Positions 17,627 to 28,036 of a stretch of DNA of 64,000 nt are shown here, piece after piece. Under the pieces are notes generated by a model, which saw only the letters and a program-made list of their open reading frames with translations, was not told the DNA's origin and made no database searches. Both the position numbers and the translations under genes were made by a program. Each line of letters opens with the position of its first letter. Positions within the stretch are counted from its first letter, which is position 1. Origin of the DNA: Acidipropionibacterium sp. (GTDB lineage: Bacteria > Actinomycetota > Actinomycetes > Propionibacteriales > Propionibacteriaceae); contig JALCLH010000013.1 in NCBI GenBank assembly GCA_022647765.1, positions 34,715 to 98,714 on the forward strand, in the 5' to 3' direction.

Positions 17627-18571
17627 ATGGGGGATGACAAGGTGAGATCCGAGAGGGGACAGATGATCGGCACGCAGCAGGAGCTCGAGGATGCGCTGGC
17701 CGTGGGGATGCCGGTTCTCGAGGTCGACTCCAGTGCCCGGACAGAACTGCGGCTTCCGCACCATGCCGGATCGCTGTTCAACAGCGTCACCGTTCACCTT
17801 CACGGCGCCTCCCGGATGACCATCAGCGACGCCATGGTGATGGCCCACGACGACTCGACGGTGGTCAGCGGCCCCGACGGGGTGGTGACGGCCGACGGCT
17901 CGGCCACCGTCCTGGGTTCTGGAGTGGTCAACGCCTCGGGCCGGGCCCATGTGGTCGTCGGCGGATCGGCCTCGGTGACCGCCTGGGGCCACACCCGCCT
18001 GGAACTGTCCGGCGCCGCCACCGCCAGGGTCACCGGCGAGGCGACAGTGCTCGCCGGTGAGGACTCCCGGGTCTGGGCCGGCGGACTGTCGCAGGTGGAG
18101 ATCAGCCAGGACGCCATGTGCCTGGTCTGTGGGCTGGCACCCGACGGCGGCGTGACGATCACCACCCCGGACGCCGTCTCGGCCGGACGCGAGGGGAAGG
18201 TTTACCGGGCCGACGGCAGCGTCTCCACCCTGGACGACCCGCGCACCTGGTGCCAGATGTTCCATGTCGCGGTGGACGACGGGATCGCCACCGTCTTCAA
18301 GGCCGTCGACACCTTCTGGACCACCGCCTGGGCGGCCCGGCAGGGGATCTTCTACACCCCCGGCACCTGCCCGGCGGCCCCCGACTGGCAGGACGCCGAC
18401 ACCGGCGGCGGGCTGCACTTCTCCCCGACGGCCTTCCAGGCCCGCCAGGTCGTGCGCAGCTGCACCCATGTGGTGGCCTGCGGGGTGCGGCTCGATGAGA
18501 TGCGTCCTCTCAACGACGACGTCTGCAAGGCGCCGCGAGTGGTGCGCGCCTGCCGGAAAGTCGACGAATAG
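17627..18571 (+). CDS. Uncharacterised protein with a bactofilin-like beta-rich repeat domain
   Basis: I cannot assign a function to this 314-residue protein. From residue about 45 to 155 it is a run of short beta-strand repeats rich in Gly, Ser, Val and Thr (VTADGSATVLGSG, VNASGRAHVVVGGSASVTAW, ATARVTGEATVLAG), as expected for a right-handed beta helix. The C-terminal third has several Cys and Trp residues (DPRTWCQMFHV, VVRSCTHVVACGVR). No signal peptide or membrane helix. It precedes the AbiF leader RNA and could be cargo of the same variable region. Confidence 0.72.
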   Translation: MGDDKVRSERGQMIGTQQELEDALAVGMPVLEVDSSARTELRLPHHAGSLFNSVTVHLHGASRMTISDAMVMAHDDSTVVSGPDGVVTADGSATVLGSGVVNASGRAHVVVGGSASVTAWGHTRLELSGAATARVTGEATVLAGEDSRVWAGGLSQVEISQDAMCLVCGLAPDGGVTITTPDAVSAGREGKVYRADGSVSTLDDPRTWCQMFHVAVDDGIATVFKAVDTFWTTAWAARQGIFYTPGTCPAAPDWQDADTGGGLHFSPTAFQARQVVRSCTHVVACGVRLDEMRPLNDDVCKAPRVVRACRKVDE

Positions 18572-18649
18572 ACAGTCTTCTGTGGAGGTTCAAGTCTCTC
18601 TTGAGGAGTGACACTGCACTTCTTGTGCTGTGACGTGTTATAGTAGGTG

Positions 18650-18702
18650 TCACCAAGACCGGTTCCGCCCGCAAGGGTCCAGGGCCGGTCCTCTTCTTTC
18701 TG
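18650..18702 (+). ncRNA. Candidate abiF-type structured RNA upstream of the Abi_2 gene
   Basis: The leader of the abi gene folds into a compact nested structure. GACCGG (18657-18662) can pair with CCGGTC (18685-18690), enclosing CCC-GCAA-GGG (18668-18677), a short hairpin with a GNRA tetraloop. A pyrimidine-rich tail (CTCTTCTTTCT) follows. TATAGT at 18640-18645, just upstream, could be a -10 box. A conserved RNA motif upstream of abiF genes is known from comparative genomics; I match it by position and shape only, without a covariance model. Confidence 0.6.
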
Positions 18703-18717
18703 GGCGTGGGAGGTGGC

Positions 18718-19659
18718 GTGCCAGTGACGGCGGCCAAGGTGTTCAAGACCCACGCGGAACAGATCGCACTGCTGCGATCACGTGGCATGATCATCGACGA
18801 TCCGGCGTGGGCGCGGCACGTCCTGGAACGGGTCAACTACTATCGTCTTTCTGGATACTGGTATTCGTTTCGTGTCCCCGATCACGACGGCAGGTCACGG
18901 GCGGACCGTTTTTCCGACGGCACGGATCTTGTGGACGTGGTGGCTCTCTACGATTTCGACATTCGGCTGCGAACGGCGGTGTTTGCAACGCTCGGGCCGA
19001 TCGAGCTGGTGTTCCGCTCGATGCTCGGCCATGAGCTGGGGCGGATCGATCCGCTCGTGCATCTGCAGCCGCGGCTTCTCGGCCCGGTCGCCCGGCTGTC
19101 TGGCAGTGATGCGGAACCGTCGTCGACGTACACGAGATGGCGGAACCACTATCAGAGGGAACTCGCGCAGTCCCGCGAGGACTTCGTCGCTCATCACCGG
19201 CGGAAGTACGGCGGTCACATGCCGATCTGGGCTGCGGTCGAGGTGATGGACTGGGGACAGATGGCCTATCTGTTCCAGTTGGCGCCCATCGATGTGCGTG
19301 ACAGGATCGCCACCAGGACGTGGCTTACCGCTGCACAGCTCGGCTCGTGGCTGAAGTCACTGAATGTTCTGCGCAACTACTCGGCACATCACGCGCGGAT
19401 GTTCAACCGCGTTTATACCCTGAAGCCCCGTTTGCCCCGTGGCACAATGCATCCCGGTCTCGCTGAGCTGGAGCGGCCCGTCAATCGGACGTTCGGGCAC
19501 CTCTGTCTGATCCAGTATCTGGGCGAGGTGCTTGATGCCGGCGATTCGGCGCTGCTGCCGAGTGTGCTCGCCACCTATCCGACGGTGCCCCTTGTCCCGA
19601 TCAGCCACTGCGGAGTACCTGATGACTGGCAGAACCATCCGTTGTGGAGATCGCCCTAG
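18718..19659 (+). CDS. abiF: AbiF/Abi_2-family abortive infection protein (HEPN RNase)
   Basis: The product of about 313 residues shows the Abi_2 hallmark VNYYRLSGYWYSFR (residues about 36-49) and a HEPN-type catalytic motif RNYSAHHARMFNR (R-x4-H) near residue 218. Such proteins are toxic RNases that stop phage growth by harming the cell. GTG 18718 and GTG 18724 both follow GGGAGG (18708-18713) and neither is certain. A structured RNA leader precedes it. The gene converges on jetD with only ten bases between the stops. Confidence 0.88.
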   Translation: MPVTAAKVFKTHAEQIALLRSRGMIIDDPAWARHVLERVNYYRLSGYWYSFRVPDHDGRSRADRFSDGTDLVDVVALYDFDIRLRTAVFATLGPIELVFRSMLGHELGRIDPLVHLQPRLLGPVARLSGSDAEPSSTYTRWRNHYQRELAQSREDFVAHHRRKYGGHMPIWAAVEVMDWGQMAYLFQLAPIDVRDRIATRTWLTAAQLGSWLKSLNVLRNYSAHHARMFNRVYTLKPRLPRGTMHPGLAELERPVNRTFGHLCLIQYLGEVLDAGDSALLPSVLATYPTVPLVPISHCGVPDDWQNHPLWRSP

Positions 19660-19669
19660 GTCTTTGTGA

Positions 19670-20795
19670 TCACACCGTCGCCAGTGCCGAGCGGAGCACC
19701 CCCACCGCCCAGTCCATCGGGATCCGTTCCTGCTCGAGGCGAAGCCGGCCCTGCTCGATCTCCCGGTAGGCTGCACTCTCTGCGGAGGTGAGCCCGGTGA
19801 CACCGTGGGCCTGGGCGGGCTCGATGACCGCGAGTTCTCTGAACTCTCCCAGAGCGACTGAGTCCATCAGCACCGATCGGGTCTGCGGCAGGCGGCTCCG
19901 GCAGCGCGACAGGATGTTGAAGCCGTGGGTGTCCAGATCGCCCCAGTAGAGGATCGCCGCCCCGCGGATCCAGCCCACCCGATCCAGCTGAACGACGGCG
20001 TACCCCCGGCCGTGCACCGCCACCACCCCGGGCATCGGCGGCAGCGCCGCCAGGGTGGTGAGGTTCTCGATGATGAGGACGACCGGCTGGGGCCACCGGG
20101 AGTTTGTTCAGCTCGTCGACGTCCGCGGTGAGATCGCTGAGCGTGACCCCCTCCAGCGACGCGTCGAGCACCCGGATCCGGAACCTCTGCGGTTCGTCGG
20201 CCAACCCCATCCCGACCTGGCCGGTGACCGCGGTCACCAACCGCTCGACGATCCCGCGGTGCATCTCCAGCCACTTGGTGTCGATCCCGGGCACGGCCAC
20301 CTGCCGCGGCATCAGCCCGGACTCCGGGTGGTCGACCAGCCAGTCGGTCATCGCCAGCAGACGCCGGATGTCGGCGTCGTCCAGGGCAGTGACGTCGTCG
20401 ATCAGCCGCGGCAGGGCGTCACCGAGATAGGCAGAACTCGACCAGTGGGAGCGAAGCTCAGCGGCGATCTGTTGGCTGCGCCGCCAGACCTGACCCTGCC
20501 CGGCCAGCTCGGCGGCCGCGTCGGGGGAGACGACGCGCACCCGCGCCGGAAGAGTCTGACGGCCCCAGCTCGGCCAGTTGCGCACCACCCACTCCAGGCT
20601 CGCTCCCTCGGGAGGACGCCAGCGGCGCCAGCCCGCCGCCCAGGCGGCCACGGCGTCCGGATCGGCCAGGGCCTGCTGCTCGGTGGGAGTGCCGAGGGTA
20701 AAGGTGGTAGTCAGCTGGGGATCGGCGATCCAGGAGCGGTGGTTGCGCCGATACTTCGCACCGGCCCAGCGGCGCAGATCCGCCTGGTCCTTCAC
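19670..20795 (-). CDS. jetD: Wadjet nuclease subunit JetD (frameshifted in this assembly)
   Basis: JetD is the Toprim-like nuclease of type I Wadjet, which cuts closed circular DNA after JetABC extrude it. The N-terminal DUF3322 part runs from GTG 20795 (VKDQADLRRWAGAKYRR). The C-terminal DUF2220 part shows ILYWGDLDTHGFNILSR, the acidic DxD of the active site, and VVLIIENLTTLAALP in a second frame. One extra base near 20083-20086 separates the two frames. With that base removed the protein is about 375 residues and complete. It starts 25 bases after the jetC stop. Confidence 0.88.
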
Positions 20796-20819
20796 GGCAG
20801 TCCCCTCATGACAGCGATC

Positions 20820-23800
20820 TCACAGCAGGGTCTCCTGGGAGTCGGCGGTGGCAGGATCGGGGTCCTTCGAGGGTCCGGGCTCCGACGACGCAGAATCCGC
20901 AGGAGACTTATCCGAGGACGCGGAATCCGCTGACCGTGCCTCCGGCGAGGGCGCGGCGCCGCCTCCAATGGCGTCATCCCCCTGCTCGTCACCGGCGTCG
21001 CCCTCCTCGAACCGGCGCGCGAGGATCCGGCTCGGCCGGCCCGGCTCGTTCTGGAACAGGACGACCCCGCCGACATAGTCCTCCAGGGTCTGGAGCATCT
21101 TCATCGGAGTGGCCAGCAGCAGCTGGAAACCGAAGCTGTGGAACACCTCGAGCCCGGCGCGGGTGAACTCCGGGTCGGTCTTGTCGAAGGCCTCGTCGAG
21201 GGCGACCAGTCCGTACTGGGGCACTGCGCTGCCGTCTCGGGCCAGCTGATAGCGCAGGGCCGCCGCCAGGCAGAAGGTGACGAACTTCTGCCGCTCGCCG
21301 CCGGAGCGGCCGCCGGCGTCCTCGTAGAAATCGACCGCGTGGGCATCGGCGTCGATCACCTCGGCGCGGAACTCGACATGCTGCCGGGTGTCGAGGCACA
21401 GATCGCGCCACTTGCGGTCGGCCAGCTCCTGGGAGCGCAGCCGGCCCATCAGCCGCTGTATCCGCAGGAACCGCTCCTCGGCCGCGCGGCGCGCCTCGGG
21501 GTCGTCTCCGGCCTCCATCACATCGGAGACCGAGTCGGCGGTGATCTCCTGGAGTTCGCGGAGGAATGCCCGGACCTCCGGCAGGCCGCGGTCGCTGACC
21601 CGCACCTGGAGGTGGCAGCCGGGTGAGTACTCGGTGCGCATCAGCGAGTCGTTGATCGGGTCGATCCGATTGCGCACCTCGCGCCGCGAGGTCCTGATCC
21701 GGCTGGACAGGCCGGTGATGTTGTTGCGGGACTGACTCTGCAGCAGCTCGAAGAACCGGGCCTCGAACTCGGGCAGCCGGTCCTCGCGCAACTGTTCGAG
21801 CAGCCGCAGATACTCGGGCAGATAGTCGACGCCGATCGACAGATCCGCGGCCCGTTCCGGCCAGCGCTCCTTGAACTTCCGCATCTGATTCTCGGCGTTC
21901 TTGATCTGCCGGTCCAGGGAGGACTGGGTGGCCAGCCGGTCCTCGTTGATGGCGGACGTAGTCGAGCGGTGGAGGGTCTCGATGGCGCCAAGATCGGGCT
22001 CCTCGTCGTGACTGCCGCGGCGCTGGACCGGGGCCTGGACCCTGGCCTCCAGAGCCTCGCGGACCCGATCGGGGATCTCCTCGGCCCGCTTGAGCGCGGT
22101 CTGCCAGGCGTCGCGCTGAGTGGTGAGGGAGGAGATCTTGCTCTCCTGGAGACCGGCGGAGATCCCGAGACGCCGCGCCTCCTCCCTGGCCGCGTTCTCG
22201 GCCTCGACCAGACCCGGGAGCTCGCTCTCGGCCTGGGCCAGATCCTGGTTCCCGGCCCTCAGTCCTCTCCAGCTCCGCGTTCACCGCGTCGATCTTCGCC
22301 TGTGCCGCCGCGACATCGACGTCTTCGGGTCCGATCCGGCGCAGATCGTTGAGCTCGCGGCGTCGGTCCCGCCGGTCCTGGGCCGCCGAGGCCAGCTTGT
22401 CCGCGGTGTCCCGAGCCTCGTCCCGCCGGACCTCCGCGGCGTCGATGGCCTCGCGCAGCGCCTCCTGCTTGGCCTCGGTGGAGGATCCCAGCAGCCAGCG
22501 GGTGCGGTCGCCGACCGGCCAGCGATCGTCCTTCTCGTGCCGGGTGCGGGAGTGCTTGACCTGCCCGGCGCGGGTGAGGGCCCGGTCGTACCCCCTGAAC
22601 TCGGCCGTGTCATCGAGGCAGCGGTAGTCGTACCGGCGTCCGATGGTCCTGGTGAGCCATCCCGCGAACGGCGAGGAGGCCAGCACGGCGACCTTTCCCG
22701 GCAGGGTGTTCGCGTCGAAATCTTCGGCGGGGGAGTCGATCCCGGGGTGGACGCGCTCCCAGACCAGCCGGGTGTGCCAGGACCGCCGGTCGACCTGAGA
22801 CGCGGTCTCGGCGTACAGCCGCTCGGGCACCAGAAGGGTGCGCGCCAGCGGCCTGAGCACCCGCTCGATCGCGCCCTGCCATTCGCTCTGACCAGGGTCG
22901 ACGTCGATGAGCTCGCCGGCGAAAGGGAGCTCGGAGGTCTCGACGCCGAGCCGCTCGGCCAGCTCGCTGCGGGCGGCCAGCAGGGACGGTTCCATATTGG
23001 AGCGCTGGGCCTGGAGGATCGCGAGCGACTCGGTGAGCCGCTGCGCCTCCTCCCGGGCCTGGACGTAGCCGCGCTGAGCCTCGTAGTCGGCGGGGCCCTG
23101 GGCCTTCTCCTGACTCTCGATCTCGGCGAGTGCGGCGTCGAGCAGCGCCTCCCAGTCTCCCCACTCCTGGGTCGAGCTGGGCAGCGTCACATCGCACCGC
23201 TCGGCCTTCTCTCGAGCCTCGAACAGGTCACTGCGGCGCCGGGCGAGGGTGGCCTCGTGCTCGCCGCGCAGCCGCTCCAGATCGGGTATCCGGTCCCCGC
23301 CGAGACCGGCGATCCGGGCCCGGCAGCGCTGAGTGGCGGTGACGGCGTCCTGCTCCCGCTGCGCGGCGGCCGCGATCTCGGTGCGCAGGCCCTCCAGCGT
23401 CGTCCGGTGGCCCTCGATGAGCGAGTCGGCGACCTCGATGCGCCGCGCGGTGAAGAAGGTCTCGGCGTGGTGCTGCTCGGCCTTGAGCAGGGCGAGCCTC
23501 TCGACGGCCCGCCGGTGGGCGGCCGCGATCGCCTCCAGCGGCTCCAGGGCGGCCACCTGATCGCGGGCCTCCACCACCGCCCGGTGAGCCCCCGACAGCT
23601 CCTCGAACTGGTCGACGGCCTGGTCGGCCAGGGCGAAGGTGTCCGGCTCGTCGAGCATGAAGTCGCGCAGCAGGGCGTTGAGATTGCCCAGATTCTTGGC
23701 GGACTGGGTCTTGTGCAGCAGCCGTTGGGCCTGGTCGGAGGCCAGCCCGAGCTTGCGCTGGATCCGGTTGGCGAAGGCGGAGTAGTGCTTGGTCGAGGTC

Positions 23801-24387
23801 CATCCGGGATGGGCGGCCTTGATCCCGCGCGAGTCGATGCCATTGGCGGCCAGCGGCTCCAGGGACTGCAGATCGACGGCCTCGTCGGCGTCCAGATAGA
23901 GGCTGTTGACGTCGCGAGGGCCGGAGGCCTGCTGGGAGGCGTGCATCAACCGGATGAGGGAGACGGTGCGCCCGGCGGCGTCATCGAAGGTCAGCGCGAT
24001 CCCGCTCCAGGTGGCCCCGGAGCGCAGGTATGCGGTGGTGACCTGGCCGGTGGCGTCGTCGACGTCGCGCCGGTGCGCCCCGCGCACATAGCTGAGGACG
24101 TTGCGCGAACGATCCCCCTGGCCGCTCTGCTGGGCGGCCGCATTGAAGGCGAGCCAACGCGGCTGGACCATCACCGCGGCGATGGCGTCCAGCAGGGAGG
24201 ACTTCCCCGATCCGGAGGCTCCGGTGATGAGAACCCCCTTGCGGGGCACGGCGATATCGCAGTAGCCGTTGAAGGTGCCCCAGTTCACCAGCTGGATCCG
24301 GCTCAGCCGGAACTGGCCGGGGAGTTCGATTCCGGGCTCCCCGGATCCGTCCGAAATGCTCGGAATGCGTAGTGAGGACGCGGTCAT
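20820..24387 (-). CDS. jetC: Wadjet SMC-like ATPase JetC (frameshifted in this assembly)
   Basis: JetC is a MukB/SMC-type ATPase that extrudes DNA loops. Walker A is GASGSGKSS (near residue 56). Long coiled coils follow (for example REAIDAAEVRRDEARDTADK). The ABC signature is GRSGGERQKF and Walker B is LVALDEAFDK in the C-terminal head. One extra base near 22263 breaks the frame (GELER to LRAGNQDLAQ). Corrected length is about 1188 residues, normal for JetC. A Ser/Ala/Asp-rich tail ends the protein. ATG 24387 overlaps the jetB stop (ATGA). Confidence 0.92.
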
Positions 24388-25073
24388 CGGCTGCCCTCCT
24401 GTTGCTCGTCGAGGAGCCGGTCGATGGCTTCGCGCACGGTCGCGACCTGGTCGGCGTCGAAGATGAGCGCCAGCACCGGGGAGATCTCGAACCGCTCGGG
24501 CTCGGCGGTCGACAGCAGCACCTGAGTTGGCCTTGAACCTCTCCACCGCGGAGCTGACCCGCCGCTCGAACATCGCCTCGTCGGTGGAGGTCGCGGGGCG
24601 ATATACCGACAGCGCGTCGTCGATCTCGGCCCGGTCGATGAAGGCCCGGGTGTCCTGCGTCTCGGCCCTCAGCAGGGCGTCGCGCAGCAGCAGCACCAGA
24701 CCGGTGTCGATCAGGCTCAGCGGGGTCGACCGCGTCACCTTGGGAATGTCGTCGGCCTCGGCGGGCACGGCATTGCGGATGAAGGCGACGCCGCGCTCGG
24801 TGTCGACGACCAGGGACAGGAAGAGATCGGCAAGCCGCGAGCGCAGGATCTCCTCGTCGCGGATCACCACAGGCCACAGCTTCGGGTGGCGCTCCCGGTG
24901 GATATAGGGACCGCGCAGAAGTTGCAGCAGCACCCTGCGGGTGGACTCCTCGAGGGTCCCGGTGTCACCGGGGAACAGGCCGGTGTCGGCCCCGGAACAT
25001 CGCCGGCCTCGGCGTCGATGTCTGGAGTCGAGAAATCAGAGAAATCAGATGAGGTATCAGGCGACATGGACAC
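24384..25073 (-). CDS. jetB: Wadjet subunit JetB (DUF4194; frameshifted in this assembly)
   Basis: JetB is the small DUF4194 bridging subunit (MukE-like) between JetA and JetC. Visible family segments are VLLQLLRGPYIHRERHPKLW, AFIRNAVPAEADDIPKVT and PLSLIDTGLVLLLRDALL. Two single-base errors are needed to explain the reading: a missing G in a C-run near 24991 and an extra base near 24525. The corrected protein is about 229 residues, ending LLDEQQEGSR. It overlaps the jetA stop at its start and the jetC ATG at its end, so the operon is coupled. Confidence 0.86.
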
Positions 25074-26555
25074 GGCGTCTCCATTCTGTCGGGATCTCGG
25101 AGACGATGTAGCGGGGCAGGGCCATCGACCGGATGCCTCCCGACGCCGTCGTCCAGCTCAGAGTCTCGGTGGACTCGCTTCGGGTGGCGCGTCCGTGATC
25201 GCGGGTGAGCCCCTCGGCCAGCACCAGGAGCCCGACGATGGTGGCCAGGCCCTGATCGGCCGGGAATCGATCGAGGACGTCGGCCAGGCTGAACACCGGC
25301 TTCTCGGCGGCGGTGGCGGCCATCGCCCGGCGCAGCGCGGCGAAATCGATCTCGGAGGCGCGCACCTGCTCGCGCAGGGCCTCCAGATCCAGATCGCCCG
25401 GCGGGATCTCCTCGAGGGGAGTCATCGTGCGGTTGTCGTCGGGGTTGTGGAGCTTCCAGGCGGCGATGGTGGAGATGGCCAGGGAGGTCGCCGGAAGCTC
25501 GTAGCCGGTGGGCGTCGTCGGCCGGTGCACCCCGGTGAGCGAGGTGAGCCGCGCCCGGGTGCGCGCCACCTCTCCCGCCAACCGCCGGTGCTCGCGGTAC
25601 TCATGGGTCTCCACGAAGCGGTGCAGGCTGCGCGAGAAGCCGGTCATCACCCGGCGCACCTCCTCCGAGTCGTCCTGGAGGACGCCGAGCAGCCCGCGCA
25701 GGAACTCGCGGTCGTGCTGGGAGAAGCCGTGGGACCAGGGCCGGTCGAGGATCTCGTCGACCGACTCGTCGAGGGCCGTGGAGGCCTCGATATCGGTGAG
25801 CAGCTCGTGGAAGGCGGTGAAGGTGCGCCCGGCCTCGGAGTTGTCGATGAGGTCGACTCCGGCGAAGACCTCGTCCAGACATCGCCGCGCGACCCCGTGC
25901 TGACGATGATCTGCTGGCGCAGGTCGTGGTTGAGGCGCTCCAGGTCGGTGGAGACCTTGGTGAAGTCGGCCGGGATCTGGCCGGCCAGCCGCAGAATCTC
26001 GGCCAGGTCCTGACGGGCCGCGGTGTCGTCGAGGACATCGATGTGGCCGGCCTCCACCCGCGCGATCTCGGCGTCCAGGGCGTCCCGACGGGATCGCAGA
26101 TCCGCCAGCCTGGCCTCCTGGGAGGGGTCGGTGCTGCGGGCGAGCCGGCGCAGCAGGCCGGTCACCGTGGCCAGCCGGGAGGAGGTCACCGTCGACTGGG
26201 GATGCTCCAGCCGGCGCAGGAAGTCCATCGCGTCCAGTGCCGCGGGAGACAGCCGGACGGTTTCCATCCGCCCCTGGCCGGGCTGGCGGGCGATCAACCC
26301 CTGCCCGATCCAGGTGGTGAGGTACGCCTGGGCGGCCTGCGGGGCGTCGACGCCGATGTCGCGCAGCTGGTCCAGACCGTCGTCGGCCCGCTCGAGGAAC
26401 TCGGCGACGTCCATGGTGACCGGCGGATTGTCCAGGATGGTGCCGAGGATCGCGGCGGAGACCGGCAGCAGATCGGCGCGCAGCAGGGTCATGGCCGCGT
26501 TGTCGGAGATGAGACGGCGCACCGAGTCCGCGGCCGCGGTCACCGAGCCGGCCAT
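25057..26555 (-). CDS. jetA: Wadjet subunit JetA (DUF3375; frameshifted in this assembly)
   Basis: JetA is the DUF3375 kleisin-like subunit (MukF-like) of Wadjet. The first 225 residues read from ATG 26555, preceded by GGGGAGG, and include a winged-helix segment (AQAYLTTWIGQGLIARQ) and a helical stretch ending QQIIVSTGSRGDV. A missing base near 25879 shifts the frame; restoring it gives LDEVFAGVDLIDNSEAGRTF and then the C-terminal frame MTGFSRSLHRFVETHEYREH. About 499 residues after correction. First gene of the jetABCD operon. Confidence 0.88.
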
Positions 26556-26624
26556 GGCGTCACCTCCCCAGTCGTGTCGTCACTGATGTCTCCTAAGTCA
26601 CCATAGAGGAGGGGTCCGACACTT

Positions 26625-27964
26625 CTACGAGGCCGTCGAGGGTGCTGGTCGGTTCGGACGCGCCGGAACCGGACGGTTCGGGTCGCTGGCGCGAGTGTCG
26701 AATCGAGTGCTCGCCAGGCGTCGCTCGGTCAGCGTGATGAGATCCAGCACCGCGGTGGCGAGGTAGGCCCGCCGGCCACGGCCCGCGGCATGCGACTCCA
26801 GGATCCCGGCCTCCTCCAGCTCGGTGAGCGCGTGGTTCGCGGCCATCGGTGAGACGCCGTGAATGCGCCGCACCGTGGCGGCGGTAAGGACCGGCGTCCC
26901 CGGCAGATCGGCGAGGATCCGGGCGGTGGCGGAATCACTGCGCAGACGCCGCCGGCCGTGCTGGGAGCGATGGGCCTCCAGCTGATCGGTCCAGTCCTGG
27001 CGGATCATCGCGACATCGGCGCGGAGCGTCTCGGCCTGCTCGGTGGCCCGGAGCACCGTGGTCGCGAACTCCTCGAGCCAGGACCGTCGCCCGGACGCGG
27101 CCTGTGGAGAGCTCGCCGGGGCGTCGTACCGGTACTGCGAGAGTGCTCGCACGTACTCGTCGCTGAATGTCGCCAGCACCAGGCTGATCGGCAGGATCGC
27201 GGCCGAGGTGAGCCCACGTCTGGTCAGCACGGTGTGGATGAGCGCTCGCCCGACCCGGCCGTTGCCGTCGGTGAACGGGTGGATCGTCTCGAACTGGGCG
27301 TGCACCAGCGCGGCCTGGATGATCGGTGAGTGGGCGGCGCCGTTGAGGTACTGCACCAGATCGGCCATGAGCGAGGGGACCTGCTCGGGATCGGGAGGCA
27401 CGAAGTCGGCGTCCAGCGGGTGCAGGTAGGAGCCCCCGATCCAGTTCTGGACGGTGCGCAGTCCGTGGTGCTGGGGGTCGTCGCGGAGCAGGGCGTCGTG
27501 AAGCGCCACGATGCTGCCGGCGTCGACCCGGTCGGCCGATGCCAGCCGAGTGGTCGCCTGCGCCACCATGGTCATATTGCGCGCCACCAGCTCCGCCTGG
27601 GCCGAGAACCCCGACAGGTCCTCATCCTGGGCGAGCTCGGCCAGCGCCACCTGACGGGCGGACGGGGCGATGCCCTCGATCTGCGAGGAGGCGATCGCCT
27701 CGGATCTCAGCAGGAACCGGGACAGCTGCGCGAGATCCGTGGCTCCATCGCCAGTGGTGACGCCCATCACGGCGCGCTCGGCACGGCTGATCAGCAGATC
27801 CAGATCGGCGTCGACGAGCAGCGGGATCTCGGTGAGACGGTCTGGGGCGTAGCGCCGGTAGTCGCCCGATCGTCGATCGCGGCGGGAGACTCCCGAGACG
27901 ACGTCCGAGCGCCAGAAGGCGTTCCTCCCAGTGCGCCATGGATAGTCCTTAAGGTAGAAGACAT
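26625..27964 (-). CDS. Fic-domain protein (probable AMP-transferase)
   Basis: The Fic motif HPFTDGNGRVGRALIH (HPFxxGNGRxxR) is intact, so AMP transfer to a target protein is expected. An inhibitory-type helix with SSQIEGI lies near the N-terminus, and a winged helix follows the Fic core. The first usable in-frame start is GTG 27770, but clear Fic N-terminal sequence (PWRTGRNAFWRSD, RRSGDYRRYAPDRL) continues upstream. ATG 27964 would reach it if one base were missing within about 27946-27961. The ATG abuts a perfect palindrome. It lies 69 bases upstream of Wadjet, same strand. Confidence 0.85.
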
Positions 27965-28010
27965 CGGCGGTTCTGTATAGTTTAATGCATTAAACTATAC
28001 AGAACCGCCG
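27965..28010. promoter_or_regulatory. 46-bp perfect palindrome at the fic start
   Basis: Each half reads CGGCGGTTCTGTATAGTTTA towards the centre, and the halves meet at AATGCATT. There is no mismatch and no loop. It ends directly at the probable fic start codon (27964). The AT-rich centre with TATAGT/TATACA boxes suits an operator covering a promoter. No T-run follows, so a terminator is less likely. Confidence 0.7.
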
Positions 28011-28036
28011 ACGAGATAAGGCTTAACCTCTAGCCT

